Assembly (NCBI GenBank): GCA_016788585.1
Contig: JAEURP010000002.1
Span: 1-64,000 of the forward strand
Reading direction: 5' to 3'
Source of the DNA: Chthonomonas sp.
Lineage (GTDB): Bacteria; Armatimonadota; Fimbriimonadia; Fimbriimonadales; Fimbriimonadaceae
Length of the DNA: 64,000 nt
Translations under genes and position numbers: made by a program
Part shown: in pieces, positions 26,305-35,243 of the stretch
How the letters are laid out: the number at the start of each line of letters is the position of its first letter
Numbering within the stretch: position 1 is the stretch's first letter
Notes under the pieces: model-generated
What the model saw: the letters and a program-made list of their open reading frames with translations, nothing else
Databases searched by the model: none
Told to the model about the DNA's origin: nothing

Positions 26305-26946
26305 TTAAGCGGCCAGTTCCAAGCCCGTGCCCGATCCGCCGAGCGGCCAAATCGTGGCGATGTTGCTCGGAAGGGAAGTCGAGTCGCCTCGAACGGCGCG
26401 AATCCGAATGAAAAGCGGATCGCCTGGCGTGCCCGAAAGCTGCGCCTTGGTCTTGGTCGTCGAGCGCACCATGACCCAGTCCGTAAGACCGTTCGGCGAA
26501 GTCTCGATGTTGTAAACCGTCGCCGGCTTATTGCCATTGGCGCTCCACTTCAGGTTAAACGTGCTCGCGCTCACCATCGTAAAGTCCAGGGTGCTTGGCG
26601 CCGTCGCCGGAGTATGAGTTCCGCCGGTGGCGTGCGGTGGCACGTTCACCTTGTCGAGCGTCTCATTCGGAATCGCGTCGTTAGCGCGCCAAGTCTGCGA
26701 GAACGAACTGATCTGCCTTCGCAGCGTATAAGCCGCCTCATTCTTCGCGCTGACCGCGGCCTTCGCCGCCGCCTTTGTCGCCACAACATCATCCATCGTC
26801 GAGTCGAAAAGGGCAATGTTATCGGTCAGAAGGTCGATCTCCTCTGCGGTCACGCCGAGCTCGGTGGCATTCGCCGTCGTCTGGGCCAGAAAGTTAGGGA
26901 GCTCGTTCTTGAGCTCGACGTCACTATACATTTCCGTAATGTACAT
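26305..26946 (-). CDS. Fibronectin type III-like protein
   Basis: A 213-residue protein. The N-terminal half is helical (MYSDVELKNELPNFLAQ, LLTDNIALFDSTMDDV) and may form a coiled coil. The C-terminal half from about residue 110 is an Fn3-like beta sandwich: MVSASTFNLKWSANGNKPA, VYNIETSPNGLTDWVMVRST, DPLFIRIRAVRGDSTSLPSN. No signal peptide is evident. Shine-Dalgarno AGAGG precedes ATG. Similar Fn3 proteins are common in surface structures. Function unknown. Confidence 0.72.
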   Translation of the reverse strand: MYITEMYSDVELKNELPNFLAQTTANATELGVTAEEIDLLTDNIALFDSTMDDVVATKAAAKAAVSAKNEAAYTLRRQISSFSQTWRANDAIPNETLDKVNVPPHATGGTHTPATAPSTLDFTMVSASTFNLKWSANGNKPATVYNIETSPNGLTDWVMVRSTTKTKAQLSGTPGDPLFIRIRAVRGDSTSLPSNIATIWPLGGSGTGLELAA

Positions 26947-27115
26947 ATCGTTTACCTCTTACGGCGCAATTAGTGCGCTTATCCGGTAGTGTTGGTAGGA
27001 TTTGCCTTTGTCTTTAGTCTTTATCAACAAAAAATTGCTTGCACATGCAAGAACCTATTGCTTTTGAACCTAGAAAGGGCAAAAGTAAACAATTTCCCTT
27101 AAGATATTTTTGTTA

Positions 27116-27325
27116 AACGATGGGGTTTTTCCTTTTTCCGACGGGGTTCAAGAGATTTCCGACGGGGTTCTTGTCATGAATGAAAGGGTTCTTGTCTTGA
27201 ACGACGGGATTCAGGACCTTTCCGATGGGGGATTTTCTCTCAACGATGGGGTTGAGGAGATTTCCGGCAGGAGTTTGGTTTTGTACGAGGTAATTCGAGG
27301 CTTCGATGAGAGGGATTTGAGCCTG
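27116..27325. repeat. 21-bp tandem repeat array, ten copies
   Basis: Ten consecutive 21-base units from 27116 to 27325, alternating between those starting AAY or GAT/TAC and TCC. The conserved core is GAYGGGGTT; the last two units are most degenerate. In one plus-strand frame they encode heptads of the form N/S-D-G-V-x-x-I/L. A TTG at 27110 could open a 97-residue reading frame, but codon use is dictated by the repeat and I do not call a gene. The rest of the 440-base gap (26947-27388) holds short inverted repeats GCGCA...TGCGC (26964-26978) and CTTGC...GCAAG (27038-27051), probably in the promoter region of the Fn3-like gene. Confidence 0.85.
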
Positions 27326-27388
27326 GATCGAATGTTGCCCGTGCTATCCCCCAATGGGCAGGTACGAAGCAATCGTTGGACTTTCCGG

Positions 27389-28525
27389 TCAAGTCTTCGA
27401 TGACTCCCTAGAACAATGCTGGTCCAGTAATCGCTCACACAAAATGAGGCGTGCATTTTCGGCTGCGCCTTTCAGCCCACCGTAGGCAGTGGCCGGGGTC
27501 GTCCCCAGGGCTCGGCACCGAACCATCAACTCTTCGTGGTTCTCATGCGTCACAACGACTCTTGTGAGGACGACCTCCTCGGGCTCCCACACGTCTAGCA
27601 AGGCTTCGAACGAGTGGGCTGAGTGGGTTGCAAAGAGAACACCGCTTTGATGCCGCTGGTGCTGATTCGCCACGTGGCAGTCACCAACAGTTCGGAAGCG
27701 GTAACCAAGCATGAAATCGGTAAATGCTGAATCATGGGTCCGCTCCAACTCGCCAACTGCCATGAGGCAATGTTCGTTTGTCATTCTTGCCCAACTGAGC
27801 TCGCCGGCTAGATCAAGAATTTTGGCCTTCACTCCGTCGATCCATTTCTCTTGTGCGGCTTGAGCGGCGTTCATGTCAATAGAAATAATCGTGGGATGTG
27901 CATCTTCCACCGGCATCTCGGCCGCAAAGAACGCTGCTGTGACGGCACTCTCGGTGAAATCAATGAGATGGGTCGGCATGCCGTAATGTTGTGCCAGTGA
28001 AGCCACCTCGTTGCGTGCAACGCTCCATCGGTCCCGCGTCGAAAGAACGTCGCGATCAATATCGATCAGGCCATTTAGATTCCTCAGGAGAATACGGGCC
28101 TGATTGGCCGCAAACAATGCCGGCGAACTCCAATCCAATCGCGGATCGAATCTCAGCTTTTCAAAAGCAACGAGATACTCCTTGCCTGTCCTAAAGAGGG
28201 ACTCGTCCCCAATTCGCTGGATGGCCCTTGCGAATTTTTCAAGGGACAGGTCGTATTCTGGGGGCGTGTCAAAGAGCGGTTCGGCGGAAATCGCTGCTAG
28301 GGAAGCCGCCTCTTCATGATCCCATTTGTTTCTCAGTTTCTTGTATTCGTAGTTAAACGCGAGTTGGTAGCTTCTGCGGTACAGGGATGATGTCAATTTC
28401 CAGTTGTGAGAGGCGTGACCGCGGAAAAGAAGCTCTTGGTTCCTAGTGAACTCCTTAGAAAGGAACTCAAGCGCTTCCGATAGGGTGCGGACTTCGACGG
28501 TCCGAGTGCCTGGAACATCTTTCAT
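27389..28525 (-). CDS. FRG-domain protein
   Basis: A 378-residue protein. Signature segments are LLFRGHASHNWKLTSSLYRR at about residues 33-52 (the FRG motif itself) and AQHYGMPTHLIDFTESAVTAAFF at about 195-220, both typical of the FRG family. The family has a fold related to ADP-ribosyltransferase-like toxins and is common in defence loci and effector neighbourhoods. No clear partner gene (for example antitoxin or phage gene) sits beside it; the nearest is murJ. Activity is not known. Confidence 0.85.
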   Translation of the reverse strand: MKDVPGTRTVEVRTLSEALEFLSKEFTRNQELLFRGHASHNWKLTSSLYRRSYQLAFNYEYKKLRNKWDHEEAASLAAISAEPLFDTPPEYDLSLEKFARAIQRIGDESLFRTGKEYLVAFEKLRFDPRLDWSSPALFAANQARILLRNLNGLIDIDRDVLSTRDRWSVARNEVASLAQHYGMPTHLIDFTESAVTAAFFAAEMPVEDAHPTIISIDMNAAQAAQEKWIDGVKAKILDLAGELSWARMTNEHCLMAVGELERTHDSAFTDFMLGYRFRTVGDCHVANQHQRHQSGVLFATHSAHSFEALLDVWEPEEVVLTRVVVTHENHEELMVRCRALGTTPATAYGGLKGAAENARLILCERLLDQHCSRESSKT

Positions 28526-28668
28526 CTTGCACCGGCCCGTACACGCCGAGCAAAATCGACTTTTGCCCGTTTGGGATTTGCGCTGTCGTCGTCAGCGATT
28601 TCATGGAGATTCGAAAGGAGCCCCACTCCTAACAGGGGTTGTCTCATTGGTAACTTAGGACGCGAACA

Positions 28669-30279
28669 ATGGCCAGCATGATGCACGGGTACCCTCTGAG
28701 ATTCATGGAAGATCAGGGCGGGAAGCCGCAGGTTGGCCGGGCGAGCCTTATCATGGGCGCCAGTCTCTTGCTAAGCCGGGTGCTGGGCATCGTTCGCGAC
28801 ATGATCATGACGGCCCAATTTGGCCGAAATGAGTTCACCGACGCCTATTCGCTCGCCTTTGTCATCCCCGATCTCCTTTTCTTTCTCATTGCCGGCGGCG
28901 CGCTGAGCTCGGCCTTCATTCCCGTCTTCTCGGAGTACCTGCACACCGACCGAAAGCGCGATGCGTGGCACGTTTTCAGCTCGGTGACGACGATCATGGC
29001 GGCGGCGCTGCTCGTGATGATCGTGCTTGTTGGAGTTTACACCGAGCCGCTCCTGCGCCTCGCCCTGCAGCCCGAGCAGCACGCGAACATCCCCATGATC
29101 GCGCAGATGAGCCGCATTGTTTTGCCGGCCCAGTTCGCCTTCTTTCTGGGCGGCCTGATGTTCGGAACGCTCTATGCCCACCAGCGCTTCTCCATTCCAG
29201 GTTTAGGGCCAAATGTTTACAATATCGGCATCATTCTGGGCGCGCTGATTCTCTCGCACTTCGTGCATCCGGGCATCGCGGGCATGGCTTGGGGCGCGCT
29301 GATCGGGGCCTTTGTCGGCAACTTCTTCCTGCCCGCCTGGGAGATGCGCAAGATCGGCGTGAACTTCAAGATGTCGTTCGACACCAAGCACCCGGGCGTG
29401 CGCAAGGTCTTTGTGTTGATGCTGCCGGTCGTGTTCGGCCTCTCGCTGCCGGGCGTTTACGGCATTCTGATGCGCTATTTCGGTAGCGGCTTCGTGGATG
29501 GCATCGTGACCTCGCTCGACCTCAGCAACAAGCTCATGCAGGCACCGCTTGGCGTGTTCGGTCAAAGCTTCGCGATCGCGGTTTTCCCTGCTTTATCGCA
29601 ATTCTTCGCGCAAGATCGCATGGACATGTTCCGCGAGCAGATCGTGAAGACGATGCGCACCGCGCTGTACATCAGCATCCCGATTTCGATCTACATGGCC
29701 GTCATGGCGCCCGATATCGTGAACGCGCTTTTTGGCTACGGCAAGGGCGCGAAGAGCGATCCGACCGCGCTCATCGTGTGCCTGCGCCTGTTCTGCCTCG
29801 GCATCCCGGCCTGGTGCATGCACCCAATCCTCATGCGCGGCTACTTCGCGATGCAGAAGTCGGTCAAGCCGATCGTTCTGGGCACAGCGACAACGGTCGT
29901 GTTCATCGGCCTGGCCTTTGCTCTGTTGGCCACGCCGCTTTCGTTCATGGGCTTGCCCCTGGCGAGTTCTCTGTCGGCGATCTTCCTCGCGATCCTAATG
30001 ACCTTTACGCTGAGGAAGGATGCAAAAGGTTTGGAACTACGGCAAATCGGTAAGGCCCTTGATCAGAGCCTGCTGGCCGGAGTCGCAATGTGCGTTTTGC
30101 TGGTTGGACTTTGCCTTTTGTGGGCGCCGGCGGCTCAACCGGGCGGCTATGTCTGGTCGTTCACTCGGTTGATCGTTTTTGGATTCCTCGGCATGGGGCT
30201 ATACACTTTCATCACGAAGAAAATGGGCATGCCAGAAACAGCAACCATCGACCGCGCCCTCGCCAAAATGAAGCGATAA
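28669..30279 (+). CDS. murJ: Lipid II flippase MurJ (MviN)
   Basis: Moves lipid II across the inner membrane in peptidoglycan synthesis. The 536-residue polytopic protein has about 14 hydrophobic segments. Characteristic sequences are SLLLSRVLGIVRDM near residue 35, FVIPDLLFFLIAGGALSSAF near 65 and PALSQFFAQDRMDMFREQI near 310. The order and spacing match the MOP superfamily member MurJ. ATG 28669 is the outermost start; ATG 28678 or 28681 are also possible. Codon use is very GC-rich compared with neighbours, as for the other highly conserved genes here. Confidence 0.93.
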   Translation: MASMMHGYPLRFMEDQGGKPQVGRASLIMGASLLLSRVLGIVRDMIMTAQFGRNEFTDAYSLAFVIPDLLFFLIAGGALSSAFIPVFSEYLHTDRKRDAWHVFSSVTTIMAAALLVMIVLVGVYTEPLLRLALQPEQHANIPMIAQMSRIVLPAQFAFFLGGLMFGTLYAHQRFSIPGLGPNVYNIGIILGALILSHFVHPGIAGMAWGALIGAFVGNFFLPAWEMRKIGVNFKMSFDTKHPGVRKVFVLMLPVVFGLSLPGVYGILMRYFGSGFVDGIVTSLDLSNKLMQAPLGVFGQSFAIAVFPALSQFFAQDRMDMFREQIVKTMRTALYISIPISIYMAVMAPDIVNALFGYGKGAKSDPTALIVCLRLFCLGIPAWCMHPILMRGYFAMQKSVKPIVLGTATTVVFIGLAFALLATPLSFMGLPLASSLSAIFLAILMTFTLRKDAKGLELRQIGKALDQSLLAGVAMCVLLVGLCLLWAPAAQPGGYVWSFTRLIVFGFLGMGLYTFITKKMGMPETATIDRALAKMKR

Positions 30280-30310
30280 TTAGGCTAGAAATGCTATAAT
30301 TAAGGTTGCG

Positions 30311-30505
30311 ATGCAGGATAAATCCGAAGGCAAACTTTATCGCAACTTCGAGACGCCAGACGAAGATTTGAAGGCGTACTATCGAAGCCTGACGCCCGAG
30401 GAACGCATCAATATCGCGCTGGAGCTCCGTGGCGACCCCAAAGATCACCCGAAGATGGACCGCAGCGCGATGAGAATCCTGCGGAACTTTGAAACTAGCG
30501 ACTAA
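30311..30505 (+). CDS. Small acidic/basic hypothetical protein
   Basis: A 64-residue product (MQDKSEGKLYRNFETPDEDL...SAMRILRNFETSD). It contains two similar NFET segments near each end. Mostly helical prediction. It starts 32 bases after murJ and overlaps the convergent glgA stop by 11 bases. A weak AAGGT site precedes it. No family recognised. Confidence 0.55.
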   Translation: MQDKSEGKLYRNFETPDEDLKAYYRSLTPEERINIALELRGDPKDHPKMDRSAMRILRNFETSD

Positions 30506-31916
30506 CGACCATCGACCCGAGGCGCGCATTAAGCGCATCCTCATACATGGCGACATACTCCTTGGCGCTCTTGTCCCAGCTGAAGTCGGTCGTCATACAT
30601 CGCTTAACGAACTCAGCCCACTTTGCCTTGTCTTCATAAAGCTCGACGCCGCGCCAGATAGTCTTCAGCAGTTCGCGAGCGGACTTTTGCATGAACACGA
30701 GCCCGTTCTGCTCATCATGGATTGAGTCAGCAAGCCCGCCGGTCTCGCGCACGATGGGCACAGTGCCATAGCGGCACGCGATCATCTGGCCGAGGCCGCA
30801 CGGCTCGAACGCGCTCGGCATCAGGAACATATCGGATCCGGCATAGATACGCTGTGCAAGAGGCGCATCGTAGCGCTCGATGAATCGAACCTGGTCCGGC
30901 CATTCATCTTCGAGTTGGCGAAGCTGCTCGGCCGCCCAAGGATCGCCGGTTCCGAGGGCAATGAACTGTACGCCGAGGCCTAGCATGCCATAGGCTTGCT
31001 TGACGATGAGATCAAAGCCCTTTTGGTCGCTGAGTCGGCTCACAATGCCGAGAATCGGCGAGTCGGATTGAGGCAGGCCGAGCTCGAACTGCAGCGCTTT
31101 CTTGCACTCGGATTTTCCGATGAGGTCATCTGCCGAAAAATTGGCGGCAATAGCCGGGTCAGTCTCGGGATTGAAGAATTCGTAGTGAATTCCGTTCAGG
31201 ATGCCTCGCAGTTTCCCAAGCTGAGCGAGATCGCGCATGAGCCCCCAAAGGCTCGCGCCGTACTCCTCGGTCTGAATCTCCTTGGCGTAAGTCGGGCTGA
31301 CCGTATTCACCATGTCCGCGAAAACCGAGGCCGACTTGATGAAGTTAACCCCGCCCCAGGTCTCGAGCTTGTCCATCGTGAACAGGCTTTCATCGAGCCC
31401 AGCGGCAGTAATCGTGTCAGCTCCGAACGTGCCTTGATAAAGCAAGTTATGGATGGTGAAAATGGTGGCGGTGCGATCCCACTTTGAGCCAGCTTTCTCG
31501 CGAATCATCACGGGCGTGAATCCGGTATGCCAGTCGTTCGCGTGGACGACGTCGGGAATCCAGTCTTCGCCTTCGCAGAGCTCGATGGCAGCCTGACTAA
31601 GAAAGAGGTAAGCATCGCGACCGTAGGCGTAGACTTCCTCGGAGCGCATGGCCGAGCCGAAGAACTCGGGGCAGTTCACCATCCAAACGCCCTCGATTTC
31701 GTAGAGACTGGCCCTGTAAGTGGTCTCTGGATTCACCTTGACGGTGAAAGTCTTGACCGGCTTCTTGCCCTGAACGACCATGCCGTAAGCAGGCATGAGA
31801 ACACGGACGTCATGCCCGAGCTCGCGCAGTGCTTGCGGAAGCGAGCCGGCAACATCGGCCAACCCGCCAACTTTGGCCCAAGGAGCCACTTCGACCGAAA
31901 CGAACAAGATCTTCAT
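30495..31916 (-). CDS. glgA: Glycogen synthase (ADP-glucose type)
   Basis: Transfers glucose from ADP-glucose (or UDP-glucose) to growing alpha-1,4-glucan. The 473-residue GT5 enzyme opens with KILFVSVEVAPWAKVGGLAD (the K-x-G-G-L glucan/nucleotide motif). It has HANDWHTGF near residue 125 and the C-terminal PSAFEPCGLGQMIACRYG and ETGGLADSIHD. All are diagnostic. Its stop overlaps the preceding small gene by 11 bases. Confidence 0.95.
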   Translation of the reverse strand: MKILFVSVEVAPWAKVGGLADVAGSLPQALRELGHDVRVLMPAYGMVVQGKKPVKTFTVKVNPETTYRASLYEIEGVWMVNCPEFFGSAMRSEEVYAYGRDAYLFLSQAAIELCEGEDWIPDVVHANDWHTGFTPVMIREKAGSKWDRTATIFTIHNLLYQGTFGADTITAAGLDESLFTMDKLETWGGVNFIKSASVFADMVNTVSPTYAKEIQTEEYGASLWGLMRDLAQLGKLRGILNGIHYEFFNPETDPAIAANFSADDLIGKSECKKALQFELGLPQSDSPILGIVSRLSDQKGFDLIVKQAYGMLGLGVQFIALGTGDPWAAEQLRQLEDEWPDQVRFIERYDAPLAQRIYAGSDMFLMPSAFEPCGLGQMIACRYGTVPIVRETGGLADSIHDEQNGLVFMQKSARELLKTIWRGVELYEDKAKWAEFVKRCMTTDFSWDKSAKEYVAMYEDALNARLGSMVVSR

Positions 31917-31993
31917 GGACGCGAACGGACTATTCCACGAAGTGACGTTGAGCTCATGACAAACGACACTCTAATCTTCGCCGGTATGGGTCT

Positions 31994-33058
31994 TTATTGA
32001 TCGAATTGACCAAAGTTAGCGATGACGATGTCGATATCGGAGGCGTCCACTTCACCAGAAACATCGGTGTCGGCGTGGATGTTTCCCGTGCCACCCGGCC
32101 AGGTTTGGCCAAAGTTGAAGATGACATCGTCGATGTCTGCTGCATCTACTTCGCCGCTCCCATCCGTGTCGCCATTGGCCATCGCAATGGTCCCTGTGGC
32201 CTGACCCGTTCCGGTCAGATTAATCGTTGTGGTTTGCTTCAGGAATGAAGAGCCGTCCCAATGGATGCTGGCTGCACCGGTAAATGTTGCGCCGACGTTA
32301 ATGCTGAAGGCGGTGGATGGACCGGTTGCATGAACCGTTCCTGAGCCGATGGTGTTTGTGCCTTGCATGACGGTGTAGTTGATCGCCCGTCCGAGCCCAG
32401 ATCCAAAGGTGACCGTGTCGTTTAATTGAAGGCTTCCGGTAATCGTTTGGGCGGGACCGATAATCTGAATGTTGTCGAAGCCGAGCGATGCTGTCACGCT
32501 GGAACCATTGCTCGATGGGCTGCCAACTTGATGCCGGAACATGAAGCGGAAAACGCCAGCCAAGGCGGTTGGATAGTCATTCTCGCCCCCCACGATTGTA
32601 ATATCGCTCGGACCGATAGGGAAATCGTAGGTAGTCCAACCTGATCCGGCCGGGACGGACTTTGCAACAGTTGAAGTCCACTCAGCCCCCATGTTGTCGA
32701 AAATGACCAACCGCATCGAGAGATTTGGACCGCTAAAGCTCTTAAGGGAGACCCTTACGTGAGTTGCGCCTATAGCAAGGAAGTCTCCAACATATCGAGC
32801 CTCTTCGACAAATGCCGCCATTTTTGGAGGATAGGACCCGCCACCACTGTTTATGCGAAGGTACGGGTCTAAGGGGCCACTTACGCCACCATCAGGCATG
32901 GCGGAAATCCCGTTGCCGCCCTGGCCATTGGTCCAACCATTGGTCAAGCCATTTGAAAAGGTATCGACTGTAAAAAGGTCAGCGGCTTCTGAACTGATCG
33001 CGGTCAGAATAAGAGTGGTAAGGAGCGCTGTTCGCTGACATAAGGCCATGGGTCGCAT
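31994..33058 (-). CDS. Secreted protein with a dockerin-like C-terminal tandem module
   Basis: A 354-residue protein. ATG 33058 gives a signal peptide (MRPMALCQRTALLTTLILTAI, then SSEAADL). The body is a jellyroll-like lectin or carbohydrate-binding type with LTNGWTNGQGGNGISAMPDGG and FDNIQII, as in laminin-G-like folds. The C-terminus has two Asp-rich repeats: NGDTDGSGEVDAADIDDVI, NFG; then DTDVSGEVDASDIDIVIANFG. It shares this tail with the proteins at 16974, 40916 and 45890. Likely extracellular; ligand unknown. Confidence 0.82.
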   Translation of the reverse strand: MRPMALCQRTALLTTLILTAISSEAADLFTVDTFSNGLTNGWTNGQGGNGISAMPDGGVSGPLDPYLRINSGGGSYPPKMAAFVEEARYVGDFLAIGATHVRVSLKSFSGPNLSMRLVIFDNMGAEWTSTVAKSVPAGSGWTTYDFPIGPSDITIVGGENDYPTALAGVFRFMFRHQVGSPSSNGSSVTASLGFDNIQIIGPAQTITGSLQLNDTVTFGSGLGRAINYTVMQGTNTIGSGTVHATGPSTAFSINVGATFTGAASIHWDGSSFLKQTTTINLTGTGQATGTIAMANGDTDGSGEVDAADIDDVIFNFGQTWPGGTGNIHADTDVSGEVDASDIDIVIANFGQFDQ

Positions 33059-33153
33059 GGCCTTTATTATGAGCGCGGAACGGGCCAATTCCTAGGCTTT
33101 TGTCAACTCCCAGTAAATGTGCGGTCGCCCATGATATGGGGTAGCGTTCGCAC

Positions 33154-33759
33154 ATGTTGGATATCGAGACTCTTTGGGACTTTGGAGATCCCGAAGGGAC
33201 TGAAGCAATATTCCGGAGCCTGCTCGCAGAGGCATCGGAGGTGGAAAAGGCCATCTTGTGGACGCAGATCGCGCGAACGTTTAGCTTAAGGAAGCGGTTT
33301 GATGAGGCGCGGGCAGCGCTCGAAAATGTCGGGAGGGAAGACCCCGAAGCTCGGACGAGGTTCGAACTAGAAACAGGGCGAATCTACAATAGCTCGGGAC
33401 AGCCCGATGAGGCGGTTCCACACTTCCGATCGGCGATGGAGATTGCCAAAACAGCGGGGTTAGATTACTTGTATCTCGACTCCCTACACATGCTTGCTAT
33501 CGCCGACGAACCAAACGTGATTGAATGGGCTGAAAGGGGGATCGAAGCGGCGAAGACGGCGAGTGAGGAAAAGTGCCGTCGATGGCTGGGTCCCTTCTAT
33601 AACAACCTCGGCTGGACTTACTTTGACCGCGGTCAATATGACAAAGCGCTTGAGCTCTTTGAGCTCGGCTTGGAAGAACGAGAGAGGCAGGGGGTGCCGC
33701 GACCAATCGAGATCGCAAAAGAAGCCGTCGCAGAAGCGAAAAAGGCTCTGGGAAGATGA
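33154..33759 (+). CDS. TPR-repeat protein
   Basis: A 201-residue protein without a signal peptide. Helical pairs with TPR-type spacing are visible: WTQIARTFSLRKRFDEARAAL, RIYNSSGQPDEAVPHFRSAM and NNLGWTYFDRGQYDKALELF. It overlaps the next gene by four bases (ATGA). Probably a scaffold; partner unknown. Confidence 0.82.
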   Translation: MLDIETLWDFGDPEGTEAIFRSLLAEASEVEKAILWTQIARTFSLRKRFDEARAALENVGREDPEARTRFELETGRIYNSSGQPDEAVPHFRSAMEIAKTAGLDYLYLDSLHMLAIADEPNVIEWAERGIEAAKTASEEKCRRWLGPFYNNLGWTYFDRGQYDKALELFELGLEERERQGVPRPIEIAKEAVAEAKKALGR

Positions 33760-34154
33760 GTGAAGTTAGGTTAAAGATCAAGATTCTTACCGTTACGCCG
33801 GGCGTTTGGTGTGCCATTCAAGAAGGTAAAGGTTCAGCTGGAAAGCCTGTCGATCTGCGAAAGCCGGAGGGCGGCGACGTGGAATGGGTTGTGACCCTGA
33901 GTCTGAAGAATGGAAAGCCTACGGGGAGTTATGCTCAAAAGGATTCTAAAGGGGCCTTCATTTACATTCTCTGGGGAACAAACGCGGGCCAAGCCGGGAC
34001 GTGCGTGAGCCGCAGGGCGAAGGTCTACCTGCCGCCAGAGCTAGAAGCGGACGCCTTGTATGAGGTCGAGTTTGAGGGCCGAGACAAGTCGGGCCTTCCA
34101 GCTTGCGCTTCCGTAAAGCCAATAGAGGGCTGGAAGCAGTCTGGTACCTTCTAA
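33756..34154 (+). CDS. DUF5990 family protein
   Basis: A 132-residue protein that resembles DUF5990: VTPGVWCAIQEGKGSAGKP, then WVVTLSLKNGKPTGSYAQ, then IYILWGT with CVSRRAKVYLP. The family has no known function. It is coupled by an ATGA overlap to the TPR protein before it and lies 4 bases before the ferredoxin reductase gene, so the three form an operon. Family identity is from memory of the pattern. Confidence 0.58.
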   Translation: MSEVRLKIKILTVTPGVWCAIQEGKGSAGKPVDLRKPEGGDVEWVVTLSLKNGKPTGSYAQKDSKGAFIYILWGTNAGQAGTCVSRRAKVYLPPELEADALYEVEFEGRDKSGLPACASVKPIEGWKQSGTF

Positions 34155-34158
34155 TCGA

Positions 34159-35133
34159 ATGGCAGACCAAGTAGACGTGACAATCATCGGCGGCGGGCCG
34201 GTTGGGCTCTTTGCCGCTTTCTATGCCGGGTTACGTCACATGTCGGTTCGCATAATCGACTCGCTCCCCGAACTGGGTGGCCAGCTCACCGCTCTCTATC
34301 CCGAAAAGTACGTGTACGACATGCCTGGCTTTCCAAAGGTCTTGGCGAAGGACCTAGCCCGAGAGATGGCGCAGCAGGGAACCCAGTTTTCGCCTCAGAT
34401 TGTGCTTGGGGACACGGCTGAGTCACTTAGTGAGGACATGGTGATTGGGACGCGTAGCGGCCTGCATTTGCCGACTAAGACCGTGATCATTTCGGCAGGA
34501 GCTGGGGCCTTCTCGCCGACCAAGATTGGACTAGCCGATGAGGAGAGTTGGGTTGGTAAGGGGTTGCATTATGGGGTTCGCCATTTAGCCGATTTTGAGG
34601 GCCTACGTGTGGCAGTGATAGGCGGTGGCGACAGCGCTTTCGACTGGGCTTTAGCTTTGTCAGACGTGGCTTCAGAGGTTCACGTTGTCCACCGGCGCGA
34701 CGTGTTCAGAGCACACGAAGATACGGTTGAAAAGGTTCAAGCCTTGCCAGTTGGGTTTCATCTCTTTAAGACGGTCGCGGCTATCCAGGGTGAAGGTCGG
34801 ATCACGGGAATTGAGATGGAAGACACGCAAACCAAGGAGCGCTCGGTTTTGGCGTGCGACACCGTGGTCGTAAACATCGGATTCAAGTCGTCATTGGGGC
34901 CGCTCAAGGATTGGGGTCTCACGATCGAGAAGAATCAAATCGTCGTGGACCATCTCTACCGAACTAATCGCCCCGGGGTTTTTGCCGTTGGCGATGTGTG
35001 TTCGTTTGAAGGGAAGCTGAAGCTGATCGCAACTGGCGTAGGTGAAGCCGCCACTGCCGTATGCATTGCCAAGACTATGATCGAGCCGGAAGCCAAGCTC
35101 TTTCCTGGGCACAGCTCGGATATGAATTTGTGA
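34159..35133 (+). CDS. Ferredoxin/flavodoxin-NADP+ reductase (thioredoxin-reductase-like)
   Basis: A 324-residue FAD/NAD(P)-dependent oxidoreductase of the YumC type. FAD motif IGGGPVGLFAAFYAG is at residue 10; PELGGQL follows at 36; NAD(P)-binding VIGGGDSAFDWAL is near 154; the C-terminal GDVC lies near 278. There is no redox CxxC between the Rossmann folds, which separates it from thioredoxin reductase. It probably supplies electrons to or from ferredoxin. Confidence 0.9.
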   Translation: MADQVDVTIIGGGPVGLFAAFYAGLRHMSVRIIDSLPELGGQLTALYPEKYVYDMPGFPKVLAKDLAREMAQQGTQFSPQIVLGDTAESLSEDMVIGTRSGLHLPTKTVIISAGAGAFSPTKIGLADEESWVGKGLHYGVRHLADFEGLRVAVIGGGDSAFDWALALSDVASEVHVVHRRDVFRAHEDTVEKVQALPVGFHLFKTVAAIQGEGRITGIEMEDTQTKERSVLACDTVVVNIGFKSSLGPLKDWGLTIEKNQIVVDHLYRTNRPGVFAVGDVCSFEGKLKLIATGVGEAATAVCIAKTMIEPEAKLFPGHSSDMNL

Positions 35134-35237
35134 GGATTGGGTAAGGGTTTGTTAGGTTTGGTGAGGGCTACCTCGGACTAACCTCGCGGATCCTAACGAA
35201 CCCTAACAAATCCTAACCAACCCTAACAAAAACCTCA
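35131..35237. repeat. Long imperfect inverted repeat of TTAGG-type words between convergent genes
   Basis: Arms TTTGTTAGGTTTGGTGAGG (35148-35166) and CCTAACCAACCCTAACAAA (35212-35230) match with two differences. An outer TGAGG/CCTCA pair encloses them. Inside the right half the words CCTAACGAA, CCCTAACAAA and TCCTAACC recur. It sits exactly between two convergent genes, so a transcription stop or insulating hairpin is likely. No T-run follows. The words resemble telomere repeats only by chance. Confidence 0.6.
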
Positions 35238-35243
35238 CATAAA

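Noticed and set aside
26950-27110. B12 riboswitch or other conserved leader RNA near nrdJ
   Set aside because: No B12-box or other conserved core was seen; the nrdJ leader is only 30 bases long behind nrdR.
21601-27325. The tandem arrays as CRISPR
   Set aside because: Units adjoin without unique spacers and no cas genes are nearby.
27110-27403. 97-codon plus-strand frame across the 21-bp array
   Set aside because: Only the repeat period keeps it open; no start context or codon bias. It is reported as a repeat and a hypothesis only.
35160-35230. Telomere-like CCCTAA words as a chromosome end
   Set aside because: They form a hairpin between two ordinary genes and the sequence continues on both sides.
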